NCBI RefSeq assembly: GCF_001662075.1
Contig: NZ_LYPL01000023.1
Location: forward strand, 1 to 57,631
Reading direction: 5' to 3'
DNA length: 57,631 nucleotides
Origin: Rhizobium bangladeshense
GTDB lineage: Bacteria; Pseudomonadota; Alphaproteobacteria; Rhizobiales; Rhizobiaceae
Within the stretch, counting starts at the first letter, position 1. Each line of letters opens with the position of its first letter. The translations under genes and the position numbers were made by a program. Shown here in pieces: positions 1-8,553 of this stretch. The notes under the pieces were generated by a model. That model did not search any database, was not told where the DNA came from, and was given only the letters and a program-made list of their open reading frames with translations.

Positions 1-646
1 CAAGACCGTGCTGCCGCGCGTTGCTGCCCTCGTCGATGTCGCCCAGGTCTCGGAGATCATCGAAGTCGTCAGCCCCGATACCTTCAAGCGGCCGATCTAT
101 GCCGGCAATGCCATTCAGACGGTGCAGGCAAGCGATGCCAAGAAGGTCATCACCGTGCGCACCGCCTCGTTTGCTTCCGCCACGGAAGGCGGTTCGGCAA
201 CGGTGGAGGCGATCGCAGCGATTTCCGATCCGGGTCTGTCGCGCTTCGTCGCCGATGCGCTGTCGGCCTCCGACCGTCCGGAACTGACCTCGGCGAAGAT
301 CATCATCTCCGGCGGCCGGGCGCTGGGCTCTGCGGAGAAGTTCAAGGAGGTCATCCTGCCGGTTGCCGACAAGCTCGGCGCTGCCGTCGGCGCATCCCGC
401 GCCGCCGTCGATGCCGGTTATGCCCCGAACGACTGGCAGGTCGGTCAGACCGGCAAGGTGGTAGCGCCCGACCTCTATATCGCCGCCGGCATCTCCGGGG
501 CGATCCAGCACCTGGCCGGCATGAAGGATTCGAAGGTGATCGTCGCCATCAACAAGGACGAGGAGGCGCCGATCTTCCAGGTCGCCGACTACGGCCTCGT
601 CGCCGATCTCTTCGACGCCCTGCCGGAATTGCAAAAGGCGCTCTGA
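1..646 (+). CDS. etfA: Electron transfer flavoprotein alpha subunit (3' part)
   Basis: Carries electrons from acyl-CoA and other flavin dehydrogenases to ETF-ubiquinone oxidoreductase, as a heterodimer with EtfB and FAD plus AMP. The reading frame is open from the window edge (codons from base 2), so the N-terminal third is missing: about 214 of some 310 residues are here. The visible part is the C-terminal FAD-binding domain, with the SGGRALGS segment, the GQTGKVV flavin-binding loop, the SGAIQHLAGM segment and the INKDEEAPIF motif close to the end, all typical of EtfA. It ends at TGA 644-646. The downstream 3-hydroxybutyryl-CoA dehydrogenase is on the same strand, which fits fatty-acid or polyhydroxybutyrate-linked oxidation. 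An internal GTG at 8 should not be taken as the start. Confidence 0.95.
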   Translation, partial: KTVLPRVAALVDVAQVSEIIEVVSPDTFKRPIYAGNAIQTVQASDAKKVITVRTASFASATEGGSATVEAIAAISDPGLSRFVADALSASDRPELTSAKIIISGGRALGSAEKFKEVILPVADKLGAAVGASRAAVDAGYAPNDWQVGQTGKVVAPDLYIAAGISGAIQHLAGMKDSKVIVAINKDEEAPIFQVADYGLVADLFDALPELQKAL

Positions 647-704
647 GCGAGCTCCATGCTTTTCTTTCGCACTTGCGAATGACTGGAAAATTGTCTTTTA
701 TCTG

Positions 705-730
705 CTGCCGGGCGATCTTTCGTCCGGCAG
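705..730 (+). other. Hairpin between etfA and hbdA
   Basis: CTGCCGG at 705-711 pairs with CCGGCAG at 724-730 around a 12-base loop. It is not followed by a T run, so it is more likely an intercistronic processing or attenuation hairpin than a full terminator. Confidence 0.3.
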
Positions 731-785
731 TAATGCTAAAATAGTGCGGCAACGCGGGGGCGACTGCCGAGCGGGGGGTTTGGAG

Positions 786-1667
786 ATGAGTGCGGTGTTG
801 AAGAATATTGGGATCATCGGTGCCGGCCAGATGGGCTGCGGCATCGCGCATGTTTCGGCCGCCGCAGGGTACAGGGTCCACATCTACGATCTCTCGCAGG
901 ACCGCATCGAATCCGGCCTTGCCACTATCAACGGTAATCTTGCCCGCCTGGTGACGAACGGCAAGATGACGGATGAGGAACGTAAATCGACCTTATCGCG
1001 CATATCAGGCTCCGCCGATGTCAACGACCTCGCTCCGTCGGATCTCGTCATCGAGGCGGCCACCGAGGACGAAAGCGTCAAGCGCAAGATTTACAGTCAG
1101 GTTTGTCCGGTAATGAAGCCGGAAGCGCTGCTGGCCACCAACACCTCCTCGCTTTCGATTACCCGGCTTGCCGCCGCCACCGACCGCCCCGAACGCTTCA
1201 TGGGCATTCATTTCATGAACCCGGTGCCGGTCATGAAGCTGGTCGAACTGGTGCGCGGCATCGCCACCGATGAGAAGACCTTCTCCGCCGCCAAGGAATT
1301 CGTCGGCACGCTGGAAAAGACCATTACCGTCGCCGAGGACTTCCCGGCCTTCATCGTCAACCGCATCCTGCTGCCGATGATCAACGAAGCGATCTACACG
1401 CTCTATGAAGGTGTCGGCACGGTCGACGCCATCGATACGGCAATGAAGCTTGGCGCCAACCATCCGATGGGGCCGCTGCAGCTTGCCGATTTCATCGGCC
1501 TCGACACCTGCCTGTCGATCATGCAGGTGCTGCATGACGGCCTGGCGGACTCGAAATATCGCCCCTGCCCGTTGCTGGTGAAATATGTCGAAGCCGGCTG
1601 GCTCGGACGCAAATCCGGCCGCGGCTTCTACGACTATCGCGGCGAAGTGCCTGTCCCGACGCGCTAA
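786..1667 (+). CDS. hbdA: 3-hydroxybutyryl-CoA dehydrogenase
   Basis: NAD(P)-dependent oxidation of 3-hydroxybutyryl-CoA to acetoacetyl-CoA (or the reverse), linked to butyrate/PHB and fatty-acid metabolism; cytoplasmic. The 293-residue length is normal for the single-function enzyme. The N-terminal Rossmann fold has GAGQMG at residues 12-17, followed by the GIHFMNPVPVMKLVE segment with the catalytic histidine, and the C-terminal 3HCDH domain has the NHPMGPLQLADFIGLD segment. ATG 786 was chosen because the protein then starts just before the Rossmann strand, with GGAG at 782-785 and a G-rich stretch upstream. The frame is open further upstream to 744, but that extension is unlike the family. 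It probably belongs with etfA, 139 bases upstream, as one metabolic group. Confidence 0.93.
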   Translation: MSAVLKNIGIIGAGQMGCGIAHVSAAAGYRVHIYDLSQDRIESGLATINGNLARLVTNGKMTDEERKSTLSRISGSADVNDLAPSDLVIEAATEDESVKRKIYSQVCPVMKPEALLATNTSSLSITRLAAATDRPERFMGIHFMNPVPVMKLVELVRGIATDEKTFSAAKEFVGTLEKTITVAEDFPAFIVNRILLPMINEAIYTLYEGVGTVDAIDTAMKLGANHPMGPLQLADFIGLDTCLSIMQVLHDGLADSKYRPCPLLVKYVEAGWLGRKSGRGFYDYRGEVPVPTR

Positions 1668-1745
1668 GAGGGACATCACCAAAAAGGGCGAATGGACCGG
1701 ACGCCCGCGAAATGCTTTCCTTGCCGTGAACGGGGGGGAAACGCC

Positions 1746-1838
1746 ATGTCGACCGAAACACCGATGTTCCTGCTGCAATGCTGCGTCCTTATCGGAATTG
1801 CCGGCGTTTTCCTGATCAGAGGAAATGGCGACTCCTGA
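1746..1838 (+). CDS. Candidate 30-residue membrane microprotein
   Basis: ATG at 1746 is preceded by a strong G-rich Shine-Dalgarno stretch (GGGGGGAA ending at 1741). The frame encodes 30 residues: a short polar N-terminus, a hydrophobic run of about 18 residues that includes two adjacent cysteines (CCVLIGIAGVFLI), and a short charged tail (RGNGDS). It ends 9 bases before the stop of the convergent tlpA. The composition suits a single-pass small membrane protein. No family is recognised, and the ORF is short enough to be chance; the ribosome-binding site is the best argument for it. Confidence 0.35.
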   Translation: MSTETPMFLLQCCVLIGIAGVFLIRGNGDS

Positions 1839-1847
1839 CCGATATCC

Positions 1848-2510
1848 TCACGATCCGATCGCACCCTTGATCAAAGTCTTGGCGTCCTCGCTGTCCCAGG
1901 CGGCAGGTCCGTTCATGGCGGAGATCAGGCAGCCCTTGTCGTCGAGCAGCAGCGTCACCGGCAGGCCGAAGGCGAGACCTTCCTTCTTCAGGCTATTGAA
2001 GACGCCGATCGTATTGTCGCGATAAAGCTGCAGCGCATCAACGCCGGTCTCGGCCAGGAAAGTCTTCGGCTTTTCGTCATCACCGGTATCGATATTGACC
2101 GGCACGACCTGGAACTTGTCGCCGCCCATCTGCTTTTCCAGCGCGTTCAGCGCCGGCATCTCTTCGCGGCAGGGAACGCACCATGTGGCCCAGAGATTGA
2201 GCAGCACGGTCTTGCCGGCGAAATGGTCGAGCGTCAGCGGCTTGCCGTCAGGGCCCTTGAAGGACACCGCGGTCAGCTTGCGCGGCTCGCTGGCGGCAAC
2301 CATCGCCGCAACCTGCCCCTTCATCAGCGGCGCCAGGGTGACGGCGCGTTCCCTCGCCAGCGGGCATTCGGCCGAAGCCGTATCGCCGATGCCATTGCCA
2401 ATCCCCGTCTCCTTCACGTATACCGCTGCCGCACCGGCAACAACGCCTGCAACGGCGGCGATTGCGATCAGTTTTACCGACGGCAGGCCGAAGGGTTTTT
2501 TTGTCGTCAT
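1848..2510 (-). CDS. tlpA: Thiol:disulfide interchange protein TlpA
   Basis: Membrane-anchored periplasmic thioredoxin-like reductant that in rhizobia serves cytochrome oxidase (CuA/Sco) maturation. It has 220 residues. Residues 12-32 form an N-terminal signal anchor, a thioredoxin/AhpC-type fold follows, and the redox motif WCVPC lies at 110-114 (C111 and C114). ATG 2510 has GGAGA about 6 bases upstream on the coding strand; the open frame extends 7 codons further but without support. It is divergent from argH with only 23 bases between the two start codons, so each promoter must lie inside the 5' coding part of the other gene or be very compact. Confidence 0.92.
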   Translation of the reverse strand: MTTKKPFGLPSVKLIAIAAVAGVVAGAAAVYVKETGIGNGIGDTASAECPLARERAVTLAPLMKGQVAAMVAASEPRKLTAVSFKGPDGKPLTLDHFAGKTVLLNLWATWCVPCREEMPALNALEKQMGGDKFQVVPVNIDTGDDEKPKTFLAETGVDALQLYRDNTIGVFNSLKKEGLAFGLPVTLLLDDKGCLISAMNGPAAWDSEDAKTLIKGAIGS

Positions 2511-2533
2511 TTCATTCTCCAGGACGGGCATCC

Positions 2534-3937
2534 ATGGCCGAGAGCAACACGGACACCAAATCCTCCAACCAGATGTGGGGTGGGCGCTTCGCCTCCGGCC
2601 CGGACGCGATCATGGAGGAGATAAATGCCTCGATCGGTTTCGACAAGAAGCTATTCGCGCAGGATATCCGCGGTTCCATCGCCCATGCGACGATGCTCGC
2701 CCATCAGGGGATTATTTCAGCCGAGGATAAGGACAAGATCGTTCACGGGCTAAACACGATCCTGTCAGAAATCGAAAGCGGCAATTTCGAATTCTCGCGC
2801 CGGCTCGAAGACATCCACATGAATATCGAAGCGCGCCTGGCGACGTTGATCGGACCGGCTGCCGGGCGGCTGCACACCGCCCGCTCGCGCAACGACCAGG
2901 TGGCGCTCGACTTTCGCCTCTGGGTGAAGGAAGAGCTCGAGAAGACCGAGAAGATGCTGACCGGCCTGATTGCCGCCTTCCTCGATCGCGCCGAGGAACA
3001 TGCCGAAAGCGTCATGCCGGGCTTCACCCATCTGCAGACCGCCCAGCCCGTCACCTTCGGCCATCACTGCATGGCCTATGTCGAAATGTTCGGCCGCGAC
3101 CGCTCGCGGGTGCGCCATGCCATCGAGCACCTGGACGAAAGCCCGATCGGTGCGGCCGCCCTTGCCGGCACCGGTTATCCGATCGACCGCCACATGACGG
3201 CCAAGGCGCTCGGCTTCCGCGAGCCGACCCGCAATTCCATCGACACGGTTTCCGACCGCGATTTCGCCATAGAATTCCTGGCGATCGCCGCGATCACTGG
3301 CATGCATCTGTCGCGCCTGGCCGAAGAGATCGTCATCTGGTCGACGCCGCAGTTCGGTTTCGTGCGCCTCTCCGACGCCTTCTCGACCGGCTCCTCGATC
3401 ATGCCGCAGAAGAAGAACCCGGATGCGGCCGAACTGGTGCGCGCCAAGACCGGCCGCATCAACGGCTCGCTGATCGCACTGCTGACGATCATGAAGGGCC
3501 TGCCGCTCGCCTATTCCAAGGACATGCAGGAAGACAAGGAACAGGTCTTCGACGCAGCCGAGAGCCTGGAGTTGGCCATCGCCGCCATGACCGGCATGGT
3601 GCGCGACATGACCGTCAACAGCGCGCGCATGAAGGCGGCGGCCGGCTCCGGCTTCTCGACGGCGACCGACCTTGCCGACTGGCTGGTGCGCGAAGCCGGC
3701 CTGCCCTTCCGCGATGCCCATCACGTGACCGGCCGCGCCGTCGCGCTGGCCGAAAGCAAGGGCTGCGACCTGGCCGAGCTGCCGCTCGCCGACCTGCAGG
3801 CGATCCATTCCGCAATCACCGACAAGGTCTATGACGTTCTGACGGTCGAAGCCTCGGTCGCCAGCCGCAAGAGCTTCGGTGGCACGGCCCCCTCCGAGGT
3901 GCGCAAGCAGATCGCCTTCTGGCGCGCCCGCAACTGA
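2534..3937 (+). CDS. argH: Argininosuccinate lyase
   Basis: Last step of arginine biosynthesis: splits argininosuccinate into arginine and fumarate; cytoplasmic homotetramer of the aspartase/fumarase superfamily. The 467-residue length is as expected. The N-terminal MWGGRF segment, TARSRNDQV and the superfamily signature GSSIMPQKKNP with the catalytic serine loop are all present. ATG 2534 with AGGACGGG just upstream was chosen; the frame is open back to 2462 but that part runs into tlpA. The lipoprotein gene and lysA follow on the same strand after a hairpin, giving an arginine/lysine gene neighbourhood. Confidence 0.97.
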   Translation: MAESNTDTKSSNQMWGGRFASGPDAIMEEINASIGFDKKLFAQDIRGSIAHATMLAHQGIISAEDKDKIVHGLNTILSEIESGNFEFSRRLEDIHMNIEARLATLIGPAAGRLHTARSRNDQVALDFRLWVKEELEKTEKMLTGLIAAFLDRAEEHAESVMPGFTHLQTAQPVTFGHHCMAYVEMFGRDRSRVRHAIEHLDESPIGAAALAGTGYPIDRHMTAKALGFREPTRNSIDTVSDRDFAIEFLAIAAITGMHLSRLAEEIVIWSTPQFGFVRLSDAFSTGSSIMPQKKNPDAAELVRAKTGRINGSLIALLTIMKGLPLAYSKDMQEDKEQVFDAAESLELAIAAMTGMVRDMTVNSARMKAAAGSGFSTATDLADWLVREAGLPFRDAHHVTGRAVALAESKGCDLAELPLADLQAIHSAITDKVYDVLTVEASVASRKSFGGTAPSEVRKQIAFWRARN

Positions 3938-3943
3938 AAGAAA

Positions 3944-3967
3944 GGCGAAGCAAAACGCCGCTTCGCC
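3944..3967 (+). terminator. Hairpin downstream of argH
   Basis: GGCGAAGC at 3944-3951 pairs with GCTTCGCC at 3960-3967 around an 8-base loop, followed by CTTTCC. This is a plausible weak intrinsic terminator for argH. Confidence 0.5.
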
Positions 3968-4089
3968 CTTTCCCCGCACGGGGAAAGACCGTCCAACAAT
4001 CAGGGTGCACAAGGCGGAGAAACTTCGCTATGAAGATGTCCATCGTTCGAAATGACGATGTCGGTCATATCTCGTACAAGAGGATATCC

Positions 4090-4284
4090 ATGCAGAAGAG
4101 CTTGTCGCACCTCATTCGCTTGACGGCAGTCATCGCCGTCATCGGCCTTGCCGTTGCCGGATGCGGGCGTAAGGGCGATCTCGACCCGCCGAGTGCTGCG
4201 GCAACGAAAGAAGGCGACGTTTCCAAGCCGACGAAACAGCCGGGAACCGTTGACAAGCCCTTCCTTCTCGATCCTCTTCTTTAA
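4090..4284 (+). CDS. LptM/YifL-like small lipoprotein
   Basis: A 64-residue protein with a short lysine-bearing signal sequence, a hydrophobic core and the lipobox VAGC. The GRKGDLDPP segment directly after the lipidated cysteine is the hallmark of the YifL/LptM family, whose enterobacterial member helps assemble the LptD LPS translocon. Proline- and lysine-rich tail. The start ATG 4090 has AAGAGGA upstream; an in-frame ATG at 4030 would put an untypical tail before the signal peptide. It lies 11 bases before lysA and is likely co-transcribed with it, the usual arrangement in proteobacteria. An LptM role here is inferred from family and context only. Confidence 0.85.
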   Translation: MQKSLSHLIRLTAVIAVIGLAVAGCGRKGDLDPPSAAATKEGDVSKPTKQPGTVDKPFLLDPLL

Positions 4285-4295
4285 GGCATAAGCCC

Positions 4296-5564
4296 GTGAA
4301 CCACTTCGAGCACCGCGACGGTATCCTTCACGCCGAGAACGTTCCCGTTCCCGAGATTGCCAAGGCGGTCGGCACGCCGTTCTACGTCTATTCCACCGCC
4401 ACCCTGGAACGCCATTACCGGGTCTTCTCCGAAGCCTTCGCCGATATGGACTCGATGATCTGTTACGCGATGAAGGCGAATTCGAACCAGGCGGTGCTGA
4501 AGACGCTGGGTCGCCTTGGCGCCGGCATCGATGTCGTCTCGGAAGGGGAACTGCGTCGCGCGCTCGCAGCCGACATTCCGGCAAGCCGCATCATGTTCTC
4601 AGGCGTCGGCAAGACCCCATCCGAGATGGATTTCGCGCTCGAGGCCGGCATCTACTGCTTCAACGTCGAATCCGAACCCGAGCTCGAAATCCTCAACCAG
4701 CGCGCCGTCAGCGCCGGAAAGAAGGCTCCCGTCTCCTTCCGTATCAACCCGGATGTCGACGCAAAGACACATTCGAAGATCTCGACCGGCAAGAAGGAAA
4801 ACAAGTTCGGCATCTCCTGGGAGCGCGCCCGCGCGATCTACGCCCATGCCGCCAAGCTGCCCGGCATCGAGGTCACCGGCATTGACATGCATATCGGCAG
4901 CCAAATTACCGAGCTGCAGCCTTTCGACGACGCTTTCAAGCTGCTGCGCGACCTTGTCGCGACGCTCCGCGCCGACGGCCACACGATCGATCATGTCGAT
5001 ATCGGCGGCGGCCTCGGCGTCCCCTATAAGGACGACAATAATCCGCCGCCGCTGCCGGATGCTTATGCAGCGATCGTCAAGAACCAGCTGCGCGATCTGG
5101 ACTGCAAGGTCATCACCGAGCCCGGCCGCCTGATCGTCGGCAATGCCGGTATTCTGGTGACCGAGGTGCTTTATGTGAAGGACGGCGGCGAGAAGACCTT
5201 CGTCATCGTCGACGGCGCGATGAATGATCTCATTCGCCCGACGCTCTACGAGGCCTATCACGAAATCCGCCCGGTGACGATTTCGGCGGCGAACGCGCCG
5301 CGCATCCGCGCCGACGTGGTCGGCCCCGTCTGCGAGACCGGCGACTATCTGGCGCTCGACCGCGAAATGGCGATGCCGAAGCCCGGTGATCTGCTGGCCG
5401 TCAGCACTGCCGGCGCCTATGGCGCCGTCCAGGCCGGCACCTATAACAGCCGCCTGCTGGTCCCCGAAGTTCTGGTCAAGGGCAGCGACTTCCATGCGAT
5501 ACGACCGCGTAGAACCTATGCCGAGCTGATCAGCCTCGACTCCGTTCCCGCTTGGCTCGACTAA
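4296..5564 (+). CDS. lysA: Diaminopimelate decarboxylase
   Basis: PLP enzyme converting meso-diaminopimelate to L-lysine, the last step of lysine synthesis; cytoplasmic. Its 422 residues carry an N-terminal alanine-racemase-like barrel with the PLP lysine in CYAMKANSN (K60), HIGSQ, the glycine-rich DIGGGLG phosphate-binding loop, EPGR and the C-terminal CETGDYLA motif with its catalytic cysteine. The start codon is GTG at 4296, directly after the lipoprotein gene, since no ATG gives a full N-terminus. Confidence 0.97.
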   Translation: MNHFEHRDGILHAENVPVPEIAKAVGTPFYVYSTATLERHYRVFSEAFADMDSMICYAMKANSNQAVLKTLGRLGAGIDVVSEGELRRALAADIPASRIMFSGVGKTPSEMDFALEAGIYCFNVESEPELEILNQRAVSAGKKAPVSFRINPDVDAKTHSKISTGKKENKFGISWERARAIYAHAAKLPGIEVTGIDMHIGSQITELQPFDDAFKLLRDLVATLRADGHTIDHVDIGGGLGVPYKDDNNPPPLPDAYAAIVKNQLRDLDCKVITEPGRLIVGNAGILVTEVLYVKDGGEKTFVIVDGAMNDLIRPTLYEAYHEIRPVTISAANAPRIRADVVGPVCETGDYLALDREMAMPKPGDLLAVSTAGAYGAVQAGTYNSRLLVPEVLVKGSDFHAIRPRRTYAELISLDSVPAWLD

Positions 5565-5566
5565 AG

Positions 5567-5662
5567 CAGTCGCGCAACGTGTGGCGGTTTTACGATCACG
5601 ACATACGCAAAACAAAGAGCTAAAGCGCGGGAAGCGACCTGAAAAATCGCGACGCGCTTCGG
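5567..5662 (+). repeat. Degenerate RIME-like two-palindrome intergenic repeat
   Basis: Just after lysA. The first half contains GTGTGGCGGTTTT followed by an ACGACAT core; the second half is a palindrome in which AAGCGCG and GCGA pair with TCGC and GCGCTT. The core GTGTG-GCGGTTTT...ACGACAT recurs in the repeat at 13774-13885, so both look like members of the mosaic repeats common between rhizobial genes. Family membership is by recognition, and the boundaries are approximate. Confidence 0.5.
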
Positions 5663-5825
5663 GTAGACCATCACTTTTTGGCGAATAAACGTGAAAAGCC
5701 GGTATTGCCGGCCGCTCGCCCTCGCCTTCGCCACAAAGAGTGTTATCCTTGTCAGCCATGAGCGTATTGCCCCGCAATCGCCGGAAGCGCCCTCTGTTCC
5801 ACGTCAGATCGCGGAGACCGGACCG

Positions 5826-8477
5826 ATGACAAGCCCCTTCAGGCAGAAGAAAGGTGCATTTGCGCTCCGCCCTGCCCTTGCCCGGCTGGTGACGACGAAA
5901 CGTCTGCTGGCGCGCATCGTGCTTTTTTGCGAGCAGCTGCTGCCGCTTCTGTTGCCGGTTCTGTCGGTCGCCGCCCTTTATCTTTCCGCCTCCTGGTTCG
6001 GCGTCTTCCGCAGCGTGCCGGATTGGTTGCGCATCATTCTGCTGATCGCTTTCGCTCTCGCTTTGCTTGTCGCGCTCCTTCCCTTCCGCAATCTGCGCTG
6101 GCCGAGGATCGCCGAAGCCGACCGCATGCTGGAAGAACGCAACGGGTTGCCGCACCAGCCGGTCACCGTCCAGGAAGACGAGCCGGCTTTTGATGCGCCA
6201 TTCGCCCGGGCGCTTTGGCGCGAGCACCAGCTGCGCATGGCCGAAAAGATCGCAGCGCTCGATGCGGGCATGCCGAGGCCTGACATTGCCGGGCATGACC
6301 GTTTCGCCCTTCGCGCCATTCCGGCGCTGCTTGTCGTCACGGCCTTTGCTTATTCGCTGTCGATCAATGGCGGTTCGGTCAGTGACGCATTGCAGGCAGC
6401 ACCCGAACAGGTGACGGTCGATCCGGCGGTGCGCATCGACGCCTGGGTGACGCCGCCCTCCTATACCGGCCGCGCGCCGGTCTACCTGACCGCCGACGGC
6501 AGTGAACAGGCGCCGATCGGCATTCCGCAGTTTTCCGCTCTCACCGTGCGCGTCAGCGGCGGAAAGACGGCCGAAAAGGTCGTGTTCCGCAAAACGAACG
6601 GTCAGACGCAGGAGATCGCCCTGCAGGCGGACGCGAACCCGCGCCAGACAGCTGTGACGGCCGGCAACCAGCCGGATGCCGTGCCGGCCGGCCAGGCCGC
6701 CATAGCGCAGACGCATGCGATGAAGCTCGAAGAGAACGGCACGCTGGAAGTCAACGGCCGCCGCTGGAGCTTCGACATCCTTCCCGACAAGGCGCCGGAA
6801 ATTGCATTTGACGGCTTGCCGAAGCCCAGCGTCAATGGCGCGCTTGAAATTGGTTTCACAGTCAAGGACGACTACGGCGTCCAGGAGGCTCATGCGGAGA
6901 TAGTACCGCTCGAAACCGATCCGAAAGCAACGCCTCTTTACCCATTGCCGGAGTACAGGCTGGATATCCCCCGCCGTAACGCCCGTGACGCCAAGGGTGT
7001 GACCAGCCGGAATCTGACCGAACATCCGCTCGCCGGCAAACGCGTGCGCGTGACGCTTGTTGCCAAGGACGGAGCCGGCCAGACCGGCCGCAGCCCGCCG
7101 CACGAGATGACGCTGCCGTCGCGGCCCTTCAACGAGCCGCTTGCCGCGGCCGTCGCAGAGGAACGGCAGGTTTTCGCCCTCGACACCCGCAAGATGCCCC
7201 AGGCGATCGCGCTGAACGAAGCGCTGACGATCCGTCCTGAGGAGACCATCCCCAAACTCACCAACTACCTGTTGCTGGAATCCGCCTTGGCGCGCATGAA
7301 GCTCGCAAAGAGCGAGGAGGCGCTGAAGGATACGGCCCAATATCTCTGGGAAATAGCTCTCGGCATGGAGGACGGCGATCTTTCCCTTGCCGAGCGCAAG
7401 CTGCGACAGGCCCAGCAGAATCTCGCCGATGCGTTGAACCGCAACGCGCCGGACGAAGAGATCAAGAAGCTGATGGACGAACTGCGCAAGGCGATGCAGG
7501 ACTATCTGAGCGAGCTTGCCGAGCGCATGCAGAATGCGCCGATGCAGCCGAACCAGAACGCCCAGAACATCCTGCGCCAGCAGGATCTGGAACGGATGAT
7601 GGACCAGATCGAGAATCTCGCCCGCTCCGGCAACCGCGACGCCGCCCAGCAGATGCTGTCGGAATTGCAGCGCATGATGAACAATCTGCAGGCCGGCCGG
7701 CCGCAGCGCGGTCAGCAGAGCCAGGAGAACAGTGAGGCCCGCAAGCAGATCGACAAGCTCGGTCAAATCCTGCGCGACCAGCAGAAGCTGATGGAACAGA
7801 CCTTCCGCCTCGATCAGCAGCTCAAGGACCGCCTGCAGCGCGGCGAACCCGACATGGGCGAAAACGATCCGCTGCTCGACGAGATGCTCCCCGGCGAAAA
7901 CGGCGAGCCGCAGGAGCAGCAACAGGGCCAGCAAGGCCAGGAAGGCCAGCAGCCCTCCGACCAGATGACGGCCGAACAACTGCGCGAGGCGCTGAAACAG
8001 CTGCGCGCCCAACAGGATGGGCTCGGCAAGCAGCTGGGTGAATTGCAGAAAAAGCTCGGCGAAATGGGCATGAAGCCCGGCCCCGGCTTCGGCCAGGCGC
8101 AACGCGAGATGGAAGGCGCCGGCCGCGAACTCGGCCAGGGCCGCGGCCAACCGGCCATCGAAAACCAGGGCCGCGCGCTGGAAGCGCTTCGCCAGGGCGC
8201 CCGCGACATGATGAACCAGATGATGCAGGCGCAGCAGGGCCAGCAGGGGCAAGGCCCGAATGGCCAGGTCGGCCAGGGCGATCAGAACGGCCGCGATCCG
8301 CTCGGACGGCCACGCATGAGCGAGAGATATATCGAGGACGACGGGGTGAAGGTGCCTGACGAAATCGACGTTCAGCGGGCGCGCGAAATCCTCGATGCGA
8401 TCCGCGAAAAGCTCGGCAACAATCCGCCGCAGGAAATGGAACGGCGATATCTCGAACGGCTGCTCGATATTCAATAG
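5826..8477 (+). CDS. TIGR02302/DUF4175 membrane protein with Q-rich region
   Basis: An 883-residue protein of unknown function. Two hydrophobic segments lie near residues 40-62 and 67-88, followed by DUF4175-type beta-rich domains (PPSYTGRAPVYL, then PEIAFDGLPKPSVNGALEIGF). From about residue 480 it is helical and coiled-coil-like, becoming a low-complexity Gln/Gly/Met-rich stretch from about 575 to 815 (repeated QGQQGQ and LRQQ patterns). It ends with a conserved acidic and basic tail (VKVPDEIDVQRAREILDAIREKLG). ATG 5826 has GGAG at 5815-5818; an upstream frame to 5691 is open but atypical. The architecture matches the alphaproteobacterial TIGR02302 family beside lysA. Confidence 0.85.
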   Translation: MTSPFRQKKGAFALRPALARLVTTKRLLARIVLFCEQLLPLLLPVLSVAALYLSASWFGVFRSVPDWLRIILLIAFALALLVALLPFRNLRWPRIAEADRMLEERNGLPHQPVTVQEDEPAFDAPFARALWREHQLRMAEKIAALDAGMPRPDIAGHDRFALRAIPALLVVTAFAYSLSINGGSVSDALQAAPEQVTVDPAVRIDAWVTPPSYTGRAPVYLTADGSEQAPIGIPQFSALTVRVSGGKTAEKVVFRKTNGQTQEIALQADANPRQTAVTAGNQPDAVPAGQAAIAQTHAMKLEENGTLEVNGRRWSFDILPDKAPEIAFDGLPKPSVNGALEIGFTVKDDYGVQEAHAEIVPLETDPKATPLYPLPEYRLDIPRRNARDAKGVTSRNLTEHPLAGKRVRVTLVAKDGAGQTGRSPPHEMTLPSRPFNEPLAAAVAEERQVFALDTRKMPQAIALNEALTIRPEETIPKLTNYLLLESALARMKLAKSEEALKDTAQYLWEIALGMEDGDLSLAERKLRQAQQNLADALNRNAPDEEIKKLMDELRKAMQDYLSELAERMQNAPMQPNQNAQNILRQQDLERMMDQIENLARSGNRDAAQQMLSELQRMMNNLQAGRPQRGQQSQENSEARKQIDKLGQILRDQQKLMEQTFRLDQQLKDRLQRGEPDMGENDPLLDEMLPGENGEPQEQQQGQQGQEGQQPSDQMTAEQLREALKQLRAQQDGLGKQLGELQKKLGEMGMKPGPGFGQAQREMEGAGRELGQGRGQPAIENQGRALEALRQGARDMMNQMMQAQQGQQGQGPNGQVGQGDQNGRDPLGRPRMSERYIEDDGVKVPDEIDVQRAREILDAIREKLGNNPPQEMERRYLERLLDIQ

Positions 8478-8486
8478 GCGCTCAAG

Positions 8487-8528
8487 CGCGTAACCCCGAA
8501 AATCGCCATCGATTTTCGGGGTTACGCG
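8487..8528. terminator. Perfect 19-bp palindrome between convergent genes
   Basis: Bases 8487-8505 are perfectly complementary to 8510-8528 around the loop CCAT. It sits between the ends of the TIGR02302 gene and the convergent response regulator, so it probably serves as a bidirectional terminator, although no T run follows on either side. It may be a copy of another dispersed palindromic repeat. Confidence 0.6.
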
Positions 8529-8553
8529 TGAAATTCCGAAGAGTGAACGCGCT

